DNA of 64,000 bases from Legionella hackeliae. GTDB taxonomy: Bacteria > Pseudomonadota > Gammaproteobacteria > Legionellales > Legionellaceae. Under the pieces are notes generated by a model. The model had not been told where the DNA came from. It saw only the letters and a list, made by a program, of their open reading frames with translations, and ran no database searches. A program made the translations under genes and the position numbers. Location of the stretch: the NCBI RefSeq assembly GCF_000953655.1, contig NZ_LN681225.1:450001-514000 (forward strand), read 5' to 3'. This document shows, piece by piece, positions 49,501 to 57,603 of the stretch. Position 1 is the stretch's first letter; every line of letters starts with the position of its first letter.

Positions 49501-51062
49501 ATATAATCCGGTAGAATTGCTGCTAAATGATGACGAAGCAGATTATCATCCACTGTATTGTCGGCGACATAGTAACCCACTAAAAAGGAGAGATTTTCGT
49601 TTTTGTGAAGTAGCACAACGCTATGTTTTATTCCAGGATATTCAAGGATCTTGGTTTCTATTTCTGCTAATTCAATTCTGTATCCGCGTAGCTTCACCTG
49701 AAAGTCATTACGGCCAGCATATTCAAGGTTGCCATTGGGTAACCATTTCACCAAGTCACTGGTTTTATAAATGCGAGGATACCGTTCGCCACTTTGGAGA
49801 AAAAAAGGATTCGTAATAAATCGCTCCTCGGTGAGGTCGGGCTTATTTAAATAGCCTCTAGATAAACTAGGTCCGCCAACGTAAATTTCACCGATAATGC
49901 CAATGGGTACCAGTTGAAGATGTTTATCAACAACAAAGCCTACTCGATTTGAATACGGTTTCCCTATAGGTACTGAGTTTAATAAACTAAAATCTTCATT
50001 AATTGGATAAGTTGTGCAAAAGGTACAGTTTTCAGTAGGGCCATAGGCATTAATCAAATTTTTTGGCTTATAAGGGGAGTTCATCAAATTGAGCATTATA
50101 TTTTTAGTTAACGCTTCCCCGCCGACCAATAAAAATTTTAATGGAGCAAATACGGTTTCATCAAGTGTATACAGTAAGTCAAATAAAGCTCTTGTGATGA
50201 GAAGAATAGTAAGATTTTTTTTATCTATAGTTTCTTTAAATAGTATGGGGTTAGACAACAGCTCGAAAAAATTATCAGGGATAAATAAGCGTGCACCATT
50301 TAATAATGAACCCCAAAGCTCAAAGGTTGTTGAATCAAATGACACATCAGAGAAAAATGCCATTGTGTCTGATTCATCGGCGTAAAAATAATTGGCACAA
50401 ATGACTTGTGAGATAACGTTAGCATGTTGTGCCAATACTCCTTTTGGGGCACCAGAACTTCCAGAAGTATAAATAACATAGGCTAAATCGGTAGGACTAA
50501 GTTGAATATATAAATTTTCGGTGGATTCTTTTAAAAATAAGCGCTCATCAAGGACAATTTGCTGAAGATCACCATGATTATTTTTAAACTGCTCGGATGA
50601 TTGATTCCCAGTTAAAATAATTTTGCTGTTAATATCAGTCAAAATATGTTGAATACGATTAGTCGGATAATCTGGATTAATAGGGACGTAAGCGCCACCC
50701 GCTTTTAATATCCCTAGAATTCCTATAAGAAAGTCAGCACTTCGTCCCACACTGATAGGAATCAGTGTATCTGGTTTTAATTCTTCCTGGGTTACAGATT
50801 TATATTGCTTTCTAATATATCGTGCTAATTGATTGGATAGTTGATTAAGTTCTGCAAAGCTAAGAACAACATCTTTATACTCAATAGCTATATTATTGGG
50901 TGCTCTGGCAACTTGTTCCTCAAATAACTGACATAAGGTTTTGAATTCATAAGATAGCGTTTCTAGAGCCCTATAATCATAAATAATTTTAGAATATTTC
51001 CCGGCCGGCAAAGAGGACTTTTCAATGCCGAACTCTTCTAATTGTTTATTATTTAATGACAA
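46542..51062 (-). CDS. Hybrid NRPS-PKS: A-T-KS-inactive AT-T
   Basis: 1,506 residues from TTG 51062, chosen for AAGGAGAGG just ahead; another TTG lies at 51086. Domains: adenylation (about 30-530) with YTSGSSGAPKG and specificity residues read as D-S-F-L-L-G-A-T-F-K, similar to codes for branched or small aliphatic acids; carrier Ser595; ketosynthase (about 665-1090) with Cys834 (TACSSS), His968 (EAHGTGT) and His1008 (NIGHT); acyltransferase-like (about 1110-1390) with the nucleophile motif GHSxGE replaced by TQGNGA (Gly1272); carrier Ser1462 (LGGDSL). The module would load one amino acid and extend it by one malonyl unit supplied by another acyltransferase. No ketoreductase is seen. Confidence 0.92.
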   Translation of the reverse strand: MSLNNKQLEEFGIEKSSLPAGKYSKIIYDYRALETLSYEFKTLCQLFEEQVARAPNNIAIEYKDVVLSFAELNQLSNQLARYIRKQYKSVTQEELKPDTLIPISVGRSADFLIGILGILKAGGAYVPINPDYPTNRIQHILTDINSKIILTGNQSSEQFKNNHGDLQQIVLDERLFLKESTENLYIQLSPTDLAYVIYTSGSSGAPKGVLAQHANVISQVICANYFYADESDTMAFFSDVSFDSTTFELWGSLLNGARLFIPDNFFELLSNPILFKETIDKKNLTILLITRALFDLLYTLDETVFAPLKFLLVGGEALTKNIMLNLMNSPYKPKNLINAYGPTENCTFCTTYPINEDFSLLNSVPIGKPYSNRVGFVVDKHLQLVPIGIIGEIYVGGPSLSRGYLNKPDLTEERFITNPFFLQSGERYPRIYKTSDLVKWLPNGNLEYAGRNDFQVKLRGYRIELAEIETKILEYPGIKHSVVLLHKNENLSFLVGYYVADNTVDDNLLRHHLAAILPDYMIPSIFIYLDTLPVTTNGKLDRKALPAPEFQAEDTAEALDKSASVEDTISKIWSRILNFSNFGKDESFFNLGGNSLAAMMVRKELEDAFAIKLNIVELFQYTTLTQLTERISTLIQSTNTKKQGKQEKPSLELQQSVTEQRFNEPIAVVGMACRIPGANDPESFWNLLIHEETNLRQLSSEELKANSVSDAFISSDSYVKRGAIFENPFSFDANFFGYSVKDAEVMDPQQRQFLECAWEALEFSGNVPEKFKGDIAVFATQGRNDYFMNHIYGSPIAQTSLFQAILGNEKDFLSTKVSYKLNLTGPSITLQTACSSSLVSVQMACESLKTHSSDMALAGGVSLFYNYGYEYQDDMIESPDGYCRAFDARAKGTVVTSGVGVVVLKRLSDAIAEKDTIYAIIKGGAINNDGSSKMAFTAPSVEGQSAVIEKALKNANLSADQISYIEAHGTGTQLGDPIEWTALHNVYQKYTQQQGKCIIGSVKTNIGHTDSAAGVFGLMKTVFALKNKVIPATLNFEKLNPEIASFNKLFTVSNQTLQWETNGTPLRAAVSSFGLGGTNAHIILEEYNEDESGHDLNQENKDTYFLVPFSAKNRESLYLMANKLKNHIDTTEMINLNNLAFTAQQGRAEFKERGFFIVSTNLQKDNSLISLSYLHEGDSHEKPQVIFVVSDFIAKSLTQYESLYNKYPEFKETLDSCAVIIQDEYHIDIKKPCNNNVDVELHSKLTSFSIQYALFQLIVSTKIDAHGLLTQGNGAYLAAVILGACSFKEALPLLLSHEDNEHNLSIKSSESTIKLYTSKNDLLTEKDQSQFIFVELGTCSNLDQDTVNAMSAHPTKDQCAEVAFLRAIGWLWSNGSPIFWDNINPSSAHSRKTRIPTYCFTKKHYEIEKVKTRAASTQDENTSANADLSMEEQLKDMWSKVLGVSAGELSKNSHFLELGGDSLSFIDLLKHIKTSFLIDMNFEEVVQNNEFGEMLNYISTKKVTHA

Positions 51063-51122
51063 TTTAAACCTCTCCTTGTAAAGCAATCAGGACTCAAAGG
51101 ATTCGCATTTCTCGAGGTATTA

Positions 51123-51152
51123 AGTGCCAGTTAAAAACTATTGGCTGGCACT
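51123..51152 (-). terminator. Hairpin between exporter and NRPS-PKS gene
   Basis: AGTGCCAG / CTGGCACT is an 8-bp inverted repeat spanning the exporter stop codon, with T-rich sequence in the loop and little after it. It may act as a weak terminator that lowers expression of the synthetases relative to the exporter. Confidence 0.4.
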
Positions 51153-52388
51153 AGCGAACTTAATGTCCTTATTTTTTGCCAAAGATTTGCGTAGAGCTAG
51201 AATGCTGATGATGATTAGCAACGCGCAAAATAAAAACGCGATGCCAGCACCATAGAAATTCAAGCCGCCAGTTAGCAAAGGACCTACACCCCAAGTTACT
51301 GAAGACAAAGCAGCTACAACACCCATTACACGACCTTGCCAATCACTTTCTGTTGTGTCTGAAATTAGAGTTAACAGTGCTATGTACATCAGCCCTGTAA
51401 ATGCTGAGATACAAGTAAACAAAAGCACGTTTAATGCAAAAGATTGAATGCCAAGGGATATAAAAAGGTAAGCGAGTAGCTGAATAACCAGAGTAAAGAA
51501 TACGACTTTTATTTTTTCAAAGTAATCAAAGAGATACTTGCCACCAAACATTAAAGTGAGTGAGAAAATAATCGCTTCGAAACTTAATATGAAATCTGTA
51601 GAAGAGTTTTGAGCAGGAAAATATCGACTCAAAAATACGGGGATATCCGAAAAGAACAAACCAAAAGCAACCATGGAAAATAAGACGGCTTGTAAATAAT
51701 TACTTAATAGGGGTTTACTAAAGGCAATTTTGATATTTGCAAAATCTTTTATCAGATTGAACTGATCTTTGGATTTTTGCGGGACATAGGTTTCTTTAAA
51801 AAATAATTGAATACTTAAAAATCCAATCGCACTCATTATAGCCCCAATTAAGAATGTAGAAGCTCCAATTGGGCCTACATTGAAATGCATGAGTGCACCA
51901 CCTAAAATGGGACCTAAAGAAAAGCCTAAGCAATTTGATAACATTAAAATTGAAAGATAAAATGATTTGTTTTGTGGTGTACTAATATCAACTGCGGCAG
52001 CTTGTGCTACTGATAAAGAACCCGCAGTCATTCCTGAAATAATACGGCCTAAAATTAAAAACCAAATACTACTCCAATAACAACCCAATGCACTCAAAAT
52101 AAAGCCCATTGTTAAACCTAGCATGGAAATCTTTAACCCAGGTTTACGACCGTATCGATCAGCAATTCCTCCTAAAACCGGAGCAAAGAAGAACATAAAA
52201 ACGCTGTAAATCGCTAATAAAAACTCATACAACATGTATCTTGAAGTTTCTGAAACAGTGTCGGGTATGATATTAGAATGACTTTTGAAAAAGAGGGCTG
52301 CAAAGATGGAGAAGGCGATGCCCCATCCCATTGAATCGACGAAGACAACCCAGATTAGGGATGCAATTCCTTTTTTATTATTATTCAT
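51138..52388 (-). CDS. MFS exporter (TetA/Bcr-like)
   Basis: About 416 residues from ATG 52388, which has GGAGAG seven bases ahead; an upstream ATG is at 52418. It has twelve hydrophobic helices and the MFS motif A GGIADRYGRKPGL after helix 2. The organisation fits drug:proton antiporters of the 12-TMS TetA type. It is the first gene of the NRPS operon and probably exports the product or gives self-resistance. A near-consensus promoter lies upstream. Confidence 0.9.
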   Translation of the reverse strand: MNNNKKGIASLIWVVFVDSMGWGIAFSIFAALFFKSHSNIIPDTVSETSRYMLYEFLLAIYSVFMFFFAPVLGGIADRYGRKPGLKISMLGLTMGFILSALGCYWSSIWFLILGRIISGMTAGSLSVAQAAAVDISTPQNKSFYLSILMLSNCLGFSLGPILGGALMHFNVGPIGASTFLIGAIMSAIGFLSIQLFFKETYVPQKSKDQFNLIKDFANIKIAFSKPLLSNYLQAVLFSMVAFGLFFSDIPVFLSRYFPAQNSSTDFILSFEAIIFSLTLMFGGKYLFDYFEKIKVVFFTLVIQLLAYLFISLGIQSFALNVLLFTCISAFTGLMYIALLTLISDTTESDWQGRVMGVVAALSSVTWGVGPLLTGGLNFYGAGIAFLFCALLIIISILALRKSLAKNKDIKFASASQ

Positions 52389-52447
52389 ATGTACACTCTC
52401 CATATGCAGTTTATCCATTATTTAGTCAGTGCGTTCTCAACGCGGGC

Positions 52448-52477
52448 ATTATATACATTTATAATCTTTGGGAGCAA
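52448..52477 (-). promoter_or_regulatory. Promoter of the exporter-NRPS operon
   Basis: On the minus strand TTGCTC (52477-52472), an 18-base spacer, then TATAAT (52453-52448). It is 60 bases before the exporter start. The rest of the 220-base divergent region toward nudC shows no clear operator. Confidence 0.5.
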
Positions 52478-52607
52478 CTTAATTGCGCAAAAAAAAACTT
52501 ATTCATGGACATTGGCATTGATAAAAGGAGTATTTTCTCAGAACATTAGCATTATGAGAGTAGTAATCGCTAACTGGATATTTATTTTCTGATTATGGAT
52601 TTATATT

Positions 52608-53423
52608 ATGACAATATCATTTACTTCCCAGATTCATCCTCCTGCGTCGTTAAGTCACCCTGCATTTTGGTTCATTTTTCATGAGGAAGAAATTCTTTTA
52701 AAAAATAATAAAATACCCCAGTTTTCAAGTATCCATGAACTGCATCTAACTATTGAGCGGCAAATTTATTTAGGGATGTATAGAGGAATTCCTTGTTTTA
52801 CGGTGCAAATTAGTCAACAGCCTGTTGCATTAACACAGGACATGACGTTTCAGCATATTCGTCAAGCTCATGAAACTTTAGAAGACGATGAGTTATTCCA
52901 AGTTGTTTCTAGGAGTAAACAACTTTTGCACTGGGATAAAAGTACGCAGTTTTGTGGGTACTGTGGTGAAAAAACTCTATACAGCGATAAAGAGCGTGCA
53001 AAAGTTTGCTCTTCATGTGACTCGTTGATATTCCCACAAATTTCGCCGGTCATGTTGGCACTAATCTGGCGAGATAATGAGATTTTATTGGCTCGTTCGC
53101 CTCATTTTCTTCCAGGCATCTATAGTACATTGGCCGGATTTGTTGAGCCTGGAGAAATGCTTGAGCAGACTGTCCGGCGAGAGGTTAAAGAGGAAGTAGG
53201 AATTACCGTAAAAAATATGCAATATTTTTCATCTCAACCCTGGCCATTTCAGAGTAATTTAATGTTGGGTTTTATTGCTGAATACGACAGTGGTGACATT
53301 CAAATCGACACTAATGAACTAGAGGATGCGCAATGGTTTTCACTCGATAAGCTTCCTAAGTTGCCAAAACCAATTAGTCTTTCACGACAAATGATTGATA
53401 AGTATTTAGCAATGCGAGCATAA
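52608..53423 (+). CDS. nudC: NADH pyrophosphatase (Nudix, NudC)
   Basis: 271 residues. A zinc ribbon CGYCG...CSSC (near 124-145) precedes the Nudix box GFVEPGEMLEQTVRREVKEEVGI and the NudC-specific SQPWPFQSN just after it, which marks NADH pyrophosphatases and NAD-cap decapping. It cleaves NADH to NMNH and AMP and removes NAD caps from RNA. It is monocistronic and shares a divergent region with the NRPS exporter. A bidirectional hairpin follows. Confidence 0.95.
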   Translation: MTISFTSQIHPPASLSHPAFWFIFHEEEILLKNNKIPQFSSIHELHLTIERQIYLGMYRGIPCFTVQISQQPVALTQDMTFQHIRQAHETLEDDELFQVVSRSKQLLHWDKSTQFCGYCGEKTLYSDKERAKVCSSCDSLIFPQISPVMLALIWRDNEILLARSPHFLPGIYSTLAGFVEPGEMLEQTVRREVKEEVGITVKNMQYFSSQPWPFQSNLMLGFIAEYDSGDIQIDTNELEDAQWFSLDKLPKLPKPISLSRQMIDKYLAMRA

Positions 53424-53424
53424 T

Positions 53425-53455
53425 TTTGTAGCCTATCCCTTTGACAGGCTACAAA
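53425..53455. terminator. Bidirectional terminator between nudC and the PPP phosphatase
   Basis: A perfect 10-bp repeat TTTGTAGCCT (53425-53434) / AGGCTACAAA (53446-53455) overlaps the end of the phosphatase gene and lies just after nudC. T-rich bases lie at both ends. Confidence 0.65.
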
Positions 53456-54954
53456 GTCATCTTTGAGATTTGTTTGGATGAGGATAGATTGAGTTTCTGT
53501 TCTACCTCAACGGGGGTTAGCTCTTCGTACCGGACTGTGAAACCCTGTTGATGAGCAATGCGATAATTTCCATTGGGTAATTGACATTGAACTAATTGAT
53601 TATCAGGCAGCAATTTACCCACAAGATGCTCACTAATGACCTTCCCTTGAGCAATTTTCAATTGAGTCGAAATACGGCCTTCAGTAAGCAAGCGTGCATC
53701 GATGTTTATCGTTGTACTGTCATCCTCTGAAAAGATTTGCAGCGTATGGGTAACCGGGCCGCGAGTGTCATGAGGATCTTTGGCTTCAGCATTGGCATAG
53801 CCAGTATCACCATTAATGAATACAACCTGGTCATCATTACTACGTAAAATTGCGGGATGATCGCCACAAGGTTGATGTCCTGTGAGAACTACAGAGATTT
53901 TGTTTTTAGTTAAATAAGAGCTCACTTCAGGTGAAACTTCAGTAAATCGTCTTTGATCATCGAGCATGGACGCGGTGACTACCGTTCTAAAAGGGGCAGG
54001 GACAGTCATCGAAAACGTATCTAATGGAGAACTTGCGGCACGTAATTGCAATGCAATAGTTGCGGGATCAGAGTTGGCCCAATTCCTTACTTCTGATCGA
54101 AACCAATAATTGAATTGACTTACCCACACGCGTGCATCAGAAATCAATTTATCAGTAGGCGTCATACCAGGGATGCGTCCAATATTGACAGGAGTTAAAC
54201 CCCCGTGCACTACTAAAATTTCAGTATTAGGTACAATAACGGCAGCTTGTGCATTCTTAAGATACTCACCTACCAATCCTGTGGGGGATGTCATGTCCAT
54301 GATACTATTGAGTATCATGGACTCTGAGATCTCATCAATTTTTTTTCCCAGCTGCGCCGCAAGTTCTTGAGCATGATAAGAGAAAGTGTTGGTACAGCCT
54401 AAATTTTCTTCGAGCATCCACTTTAAATAAATAAGTTGACAGTCTTCTGTGCTTAAAGTGTATACATACTCACTTAATTCCTGTGAATTCTGAGGTGTTT
54501 TGCCATATTTAAGCATGTGCTTTTTGACGTAATCTGAAGGGAGTTGATGAGGGGCTGATTGAAGCCAATGAGGGGCCGTACCCTTAATTAGGCGATCACG
54601 AATATGTTTTGGATGTAATTCGGTATGAAAACGGGTTTTACTCGCTTCCCGATTTCCAGCTAGCAAGAAAACCCGGGAAGGATAACGTTTTTTGAAAGTC
54701 AGGAGCTGCTTAAGTAATTTCATATCTCCAACCCCACGGTCTGTGAGATCACCCCCATAAACAAAAAAAGGATTTACTGCCGAAGGTTGAAATGCTAATT
54801 GCCCATGTTTATCAAACTCGACTATATGACTGCGTGCAATTGAATTGGCAAAGGATGCATCATGGCCTTCGCTATCTGTAATATGGAGCACACTTGCAGG
54901 ACGACGGCGACGAACATTAAATCCCACCCTGGAATGACAGGCAGCTCGAAACAT
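53449..54954 (-). CDS. WipA/WipB-like PPP-family phosphatase, probable effector
   Basis: 501 residues. The metallophosphoesterase core has a first-metal motif ITDSEGH (25-31), GGDLTDRG (67-74), LAGNREASK (98-106), VVHGGL and TGHQPCGDHP. Asp27, Asp69, Asn101 and the His residues should bind two metals. The first motif has DxE where canonical PPP enzymes have DxH, and the third has GNRE for GNHE, as in Legionella WipA and WipB, which are Dot/Icm effectors. The C-terminal 150 residues have no known domain. AAGGAG precedes the ATG. WipB kinship is my recollection of the motif pattern; a generic phosphatase is the alternative. Confidence 0.72.
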   Translation of the reverse strand: MFRAACHSRVGFNVRRRRPASVLHITDSEGHDASFANSIARSHIVEFDKHGQLAFQPSAVNPFFVYGGDLTDRGVGDMKLLKQLLTFKKRYPSRVFLLAGNREASKTRFHTELHPKHIRDRLIKGTAPHWLQSAPHQLPSDYVKKHMLKYGKTPQNSQELSEYVYTLSTEDCQLIYLKWMLEENLGCTNTFSYHAQELAAQLGKKIDEISESMILNSIMDMTSPTGLVGEYLKNAQAAVIVPNTEILVVHGGLTPVNIGRIPGMTPTDKLISDARVWVSQFNYWFRSEVRNWANSDPATIALQLRAASSPLDTFSMTVPAPFRTVVTASMLDDQRRFTEVSPEVSSYLTKNKISVVLTGHQPCGDHPAILRSNDDQVVFINGDTGYANAEAKDPHDTRGPVTHTLQIFSEDDSTTINIDARLLTEGRISTQLKIAQGKVISEHLVGKLLPDNQLVQCQLPNGNYRIAHQQGFTVRYEELTPVEVEQKLNLSSSKQISKMTL

Positions 54955-55114
54955 AGAATAAATCTCCTTGTACAGAGGAATTGCTGAGTTCTAATCCCTT
55001 CGAAACGCCGATTATAACGTAGAAGTAACACACAAAAAATATGGAATGAACCTTTGGAGGAGATTAGCTTAATCGATAATTTGATGAAGTAACAACAGCT
55101 TCATTGATCTTATA

Positions 55115-55150
55115 TTCCTACGTCCCTGGGCAGGCTGCGCGACGTAGGAA
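55115..55150. repeat. GC-rich hairpin in the gap between the phosphatase and a small exported protein
   Basis: TTCCTACGTC (55115-55124) / GACGTAGGAA (55141-55150) pair over 10 bp in a 312-base gap (54955-55266) with no gene. The middle is GC-rich. Function unknown; no T-run follows. Confidence 0.5.
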
Positions 55151-55266
55151 GCAAGCGTATTAATGATTAAAAAAATGGCTCAATGCAGCAATTTTTTTAA
55201 TCAAGAACTGCCAACCCTTGAGCATCTGTACAATTCTTTCTAACGAGTTTAGCTGAACTTTATCAA

Positions 55267-55626
55267 TTAGTAGCTTTTAATTCGGATTGTCTTTCCAACA
55301 GGAGTAAAGCCATTGTATTTGTGCTTACCATCAACTGTTTCTATGTAAAAATCCATTCCAGCATGACAGCTATTGTAATAGAAAAGACTGATATAGTTTG
55401 GTTCACCCCAACGCTTCATTGTAAAGGGGACCAAATAAGTACCATCATCAAATCGACCGTAGATATTAATATCATCGAAACTATCATTGACAATTTCTAT
55501 CTCACAGGGACCCGGTGCAAAAGTCGTTTCATTTGTTTCGGCACTTGCATGAAAGTGATGATTTTCTGCAAATGCTGTTGATAACAAACCAAAACAAGCT
55601 ACAAAAACGAACGATCTAATTTTCAC
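55267..55626 (-). CDS. Small exported protein of unknown function
   Basis: 119 residues from GTG 55626, which has GGAGG five bases ahead; the longer frame upstream has none. A signal peptide (KIRSFVFVACFGLLSTAFA) precedes a mature domain of about 100 residues, mostly beta with many aromatic residues and two cysteines (PGPCEIEI and NSCHAGMDF) that may form a disulfide. No family recognised. It is monocistronic. Confidence 0.6.
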   Translation of the reverse strand: MKIRSFVFVACFGLLSTAFAENHHFHASAETNETTFAPGPCEIEIVNDSFDDINIYGRFDDGTYLVPFTMKRWGEPNYISLFYYNSCHAGMDFYIETVDGKHKYNGFTPVGKTIRIKSY

Positions 55627-55797
55627 ATCAACCTCCATTGTTCTTAAATAGGCCGCCAAGAGTATCACATGAACATAATCAGAATAAAGATAAGCCACTG
55701 ATGACAAATAGAAATAAACTGAAAATATTGCGTAAAATTTAACCTAACAAGCAAAAAAGTGATTATTTAGCCGGGATAATCGGTATACCGAGATTAA

Positions 55798-57501
55798 ATG
55801 AGAACGAAAATGTCAAAATTTATGAAATTAGTTGTAACAGGAGAAAGTGCAGGGATAGTTGAGGTTACCATTGACAATACTTCCTCTGACCTGACTGCAA
55901 CATTTACTTATACTCCCGATTCAAAGATTCCTATGCCGAAAGAGATGGTATTTGGGTATGTTGACGGGCTTGGAAAAACGCATGTACTTGCCATGATAAA
56001 AAAGGAAAATGGTCAATGGACGTCAATGAGAACGATGGCTCCTAATGAGAGCAGTGATTTTTTTATGCATCCTAATGTGAAGCCTGGAGAGATGCTTCAA
56101 AAACCTAATATTAACCATAAAATTACCTTGGTAGAGGGAAAAATAGTGACCTCCTATCAAAACTCCGAAGACATAATTCACGATGAAAATGATGTTAACA
56201 CTTGGGTGAGTGCTTTGAGGGACCTCCAGGTTAAATCCATCCCAAAAACCGAGTCCGGAGCAATTGATTTAACAAAAGCTGAACATATTGCTGAGGGTGG
56301 GACTCATGTGCTTTATCGATTTCCCAATGCTCCTTTTGTAATTAAATTGATGAAGCATAACCCCGATCCTAAAGAGCTTGAAGAGTTGGAAAAGAAATAT
56401 GCTGTTTTATACGATTGTTTTGATAGAGATGGAAAGAAAAGATGCATACGGGAACAACATGTCACACTGCCAGTGCTACTCCCAGGAAAAAAAATTCAGA
56501 ACGCTGCACTGTCAATCGTTCCCTATCAAAAATGTTTCAAGTCTAAAGTGAAATTTGATTTCAAAATGGAACCTGCTGAACTGGACCCATACTTAATAAA
56601 TCATAATAAAGGGTTATTTGATAGGGCTAATAAAGCGCTTATTTATCATGATGGTTCTCAATACAGTTTTAATCTGAGTGATTATGTGAATATTGATGAG
56701 CGAATCGGTGGTATTTTGCAACGTTTAGATAGTGATGCTCAACTGCGAGAAGTGATGAGTGAGTTTCTAAATCATTATCGGGAGTTTTATCAAAAAACAA
56801 ATATCATTTTAGACACGGTTGGTCTGGAAAATATTTTATTTTTTAAAGATGAGCAGGGGGATTGGCAATTTAAAATAGGGAGCGCTATCAAACATGATAC
56901 AGGAAAATATACGAATGAATTATTTACAGCTATGCACGCAGGCAATGAAGTAAACCTTAGTATTTTTTTTAATTTTACTCATGCCTATTTTTCACCGGCA
57001 AACATTCGAGCTGCTAATGCCTGTGCAATGAAATTAGGGTTAGCGCCTGTTATTAATGATGTGATAATCCATTCTCAGGAGTTATTTAAAATAGCTCAGG
57101 AGTTATCCATTGGAGAGCGAATGTTGGCTTATGCGCGACATGGTGATTTTGAAACAGTGAATGAAATTCTTCAGGCAAATAAGGATCACGTTAATTTTAA
57201 TCTTAGAGATTTTTGGGCATACCCTATGATCGCTGATGAATATATTAAGCAGGGGCAATCTCCTCAAAATTATCTGAAGACAGTAAGTCAATTTCCCGTC
57301 CTGTTGCCTGAAGATGAGGATGATGCAAAACGGGTACAAGGAGCAAAAATAAATATTACGGCACGACTAGACGTGCATAATAAAAAAATATTACTGCATA
57401 AAGAGCTGCAATTCTTCTTCTTTTCTCATAAGCAATCACAGGAAACTACAGCTAAGAACGATAACTCTTTATCGCCAGAGACAGAGTTTCAGCAAATTTA
57501 A
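55798..57501 (+). CDS. Unknown protein with weak kinase-like features, candidate effector
   Basis: 567 residues, soluble, no signal peptide. Residues 163-186 read HIAEGGTHVLYRFPNAPFVI then KLM, like a glycine-rich loop followed by a Lys (183) on strand 3. LDTVGLENILFF (338-349) resembles a catalytic loop with Asp339 and Asn345, though one residue too far apart for standard kinases. KIGS (359-362) stands where DFG would be, so the metal-binding Asp is missing. Residues about 440-490 may form ankyrin-like helices. The first 140 residues look beta-rich. Kinase-like fold is a guess; it could also be pseudokinase-like. The start may be ATG 55810. Confidence 0.5.
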   Translation: MRTKMSKFMKLVVTGESAGIVEVTIDNTSSDLTATFTYTPDSKIPMPKEMVFGYVDGLGKTHVLAMIKKENGQWTSMRTMAPNESSDFFMHPNVKPGEMLQKPNINHKITLVEGKIVTSYQNSEDIIHDENDVNTWVSALRDLQVKSIPKTESGAIDLTKAEHIAEGGTHVLYRFPNAPFVIKLMKHNPDPKELEELEKKYAVLYDCFDRDGKKRCIREQHVTLPVLLPGKKIQNAALSIVPYQKCFKSKVKFDFKMEPAELDPYLINHNKGLFDRANKALIYHDGSQYSFNLSDYVNIDERIGGILQRLDSDAQLREVMSEFLNHYREFYQKTNIILDTVGLENILFFKDEQGDWQFKIGSAIKHDTGKYTNELFTAMHAGNEVNLSIFFNFTHAYFSPANIRAANACAMKLGLAPVINDVIIHSQELFKIAQELSIGERMLAYARHGDFETVNEILQANKDHVNFNLRDFWAYPMIADEYIKQGQSPQNYLKTVSQFPVLLPEDEDDAKRVQGAKINITARLDVHNKKILLHKELQFFFFSHKQSQETTAKNDNSLSPETEFQQI

Positions 57502-57531
57502 TAAGGGGGCGTCGTCGATGCTTATATAGAC

Positions 57532-57595
57532 AACCCGGTTGCAAGCAACAGGCTACAGCTAAGTTAAATAGCAGTTGCTTGCAACCGGGTTTTTC
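57532..57595 (+). terminator. Long perfect inverted repeat, terminator
   Basis: Arms of 18 bp, AACCCGGTTGCAAGCAAC (57532-57549) and its exact complement (57574-57591), with a 24-base loop and a following TTTT. Unusually long for a terminator in this window. Confidence 0.75.
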
Positions 57596-57603
57596 ACGAG
57601 CAA

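Noticed and set aside
46542..51062. Functional cis acyltransferase in the KS module
   Set aside because: The catalytic motif GHSxGE is replaced by TQGNGA.
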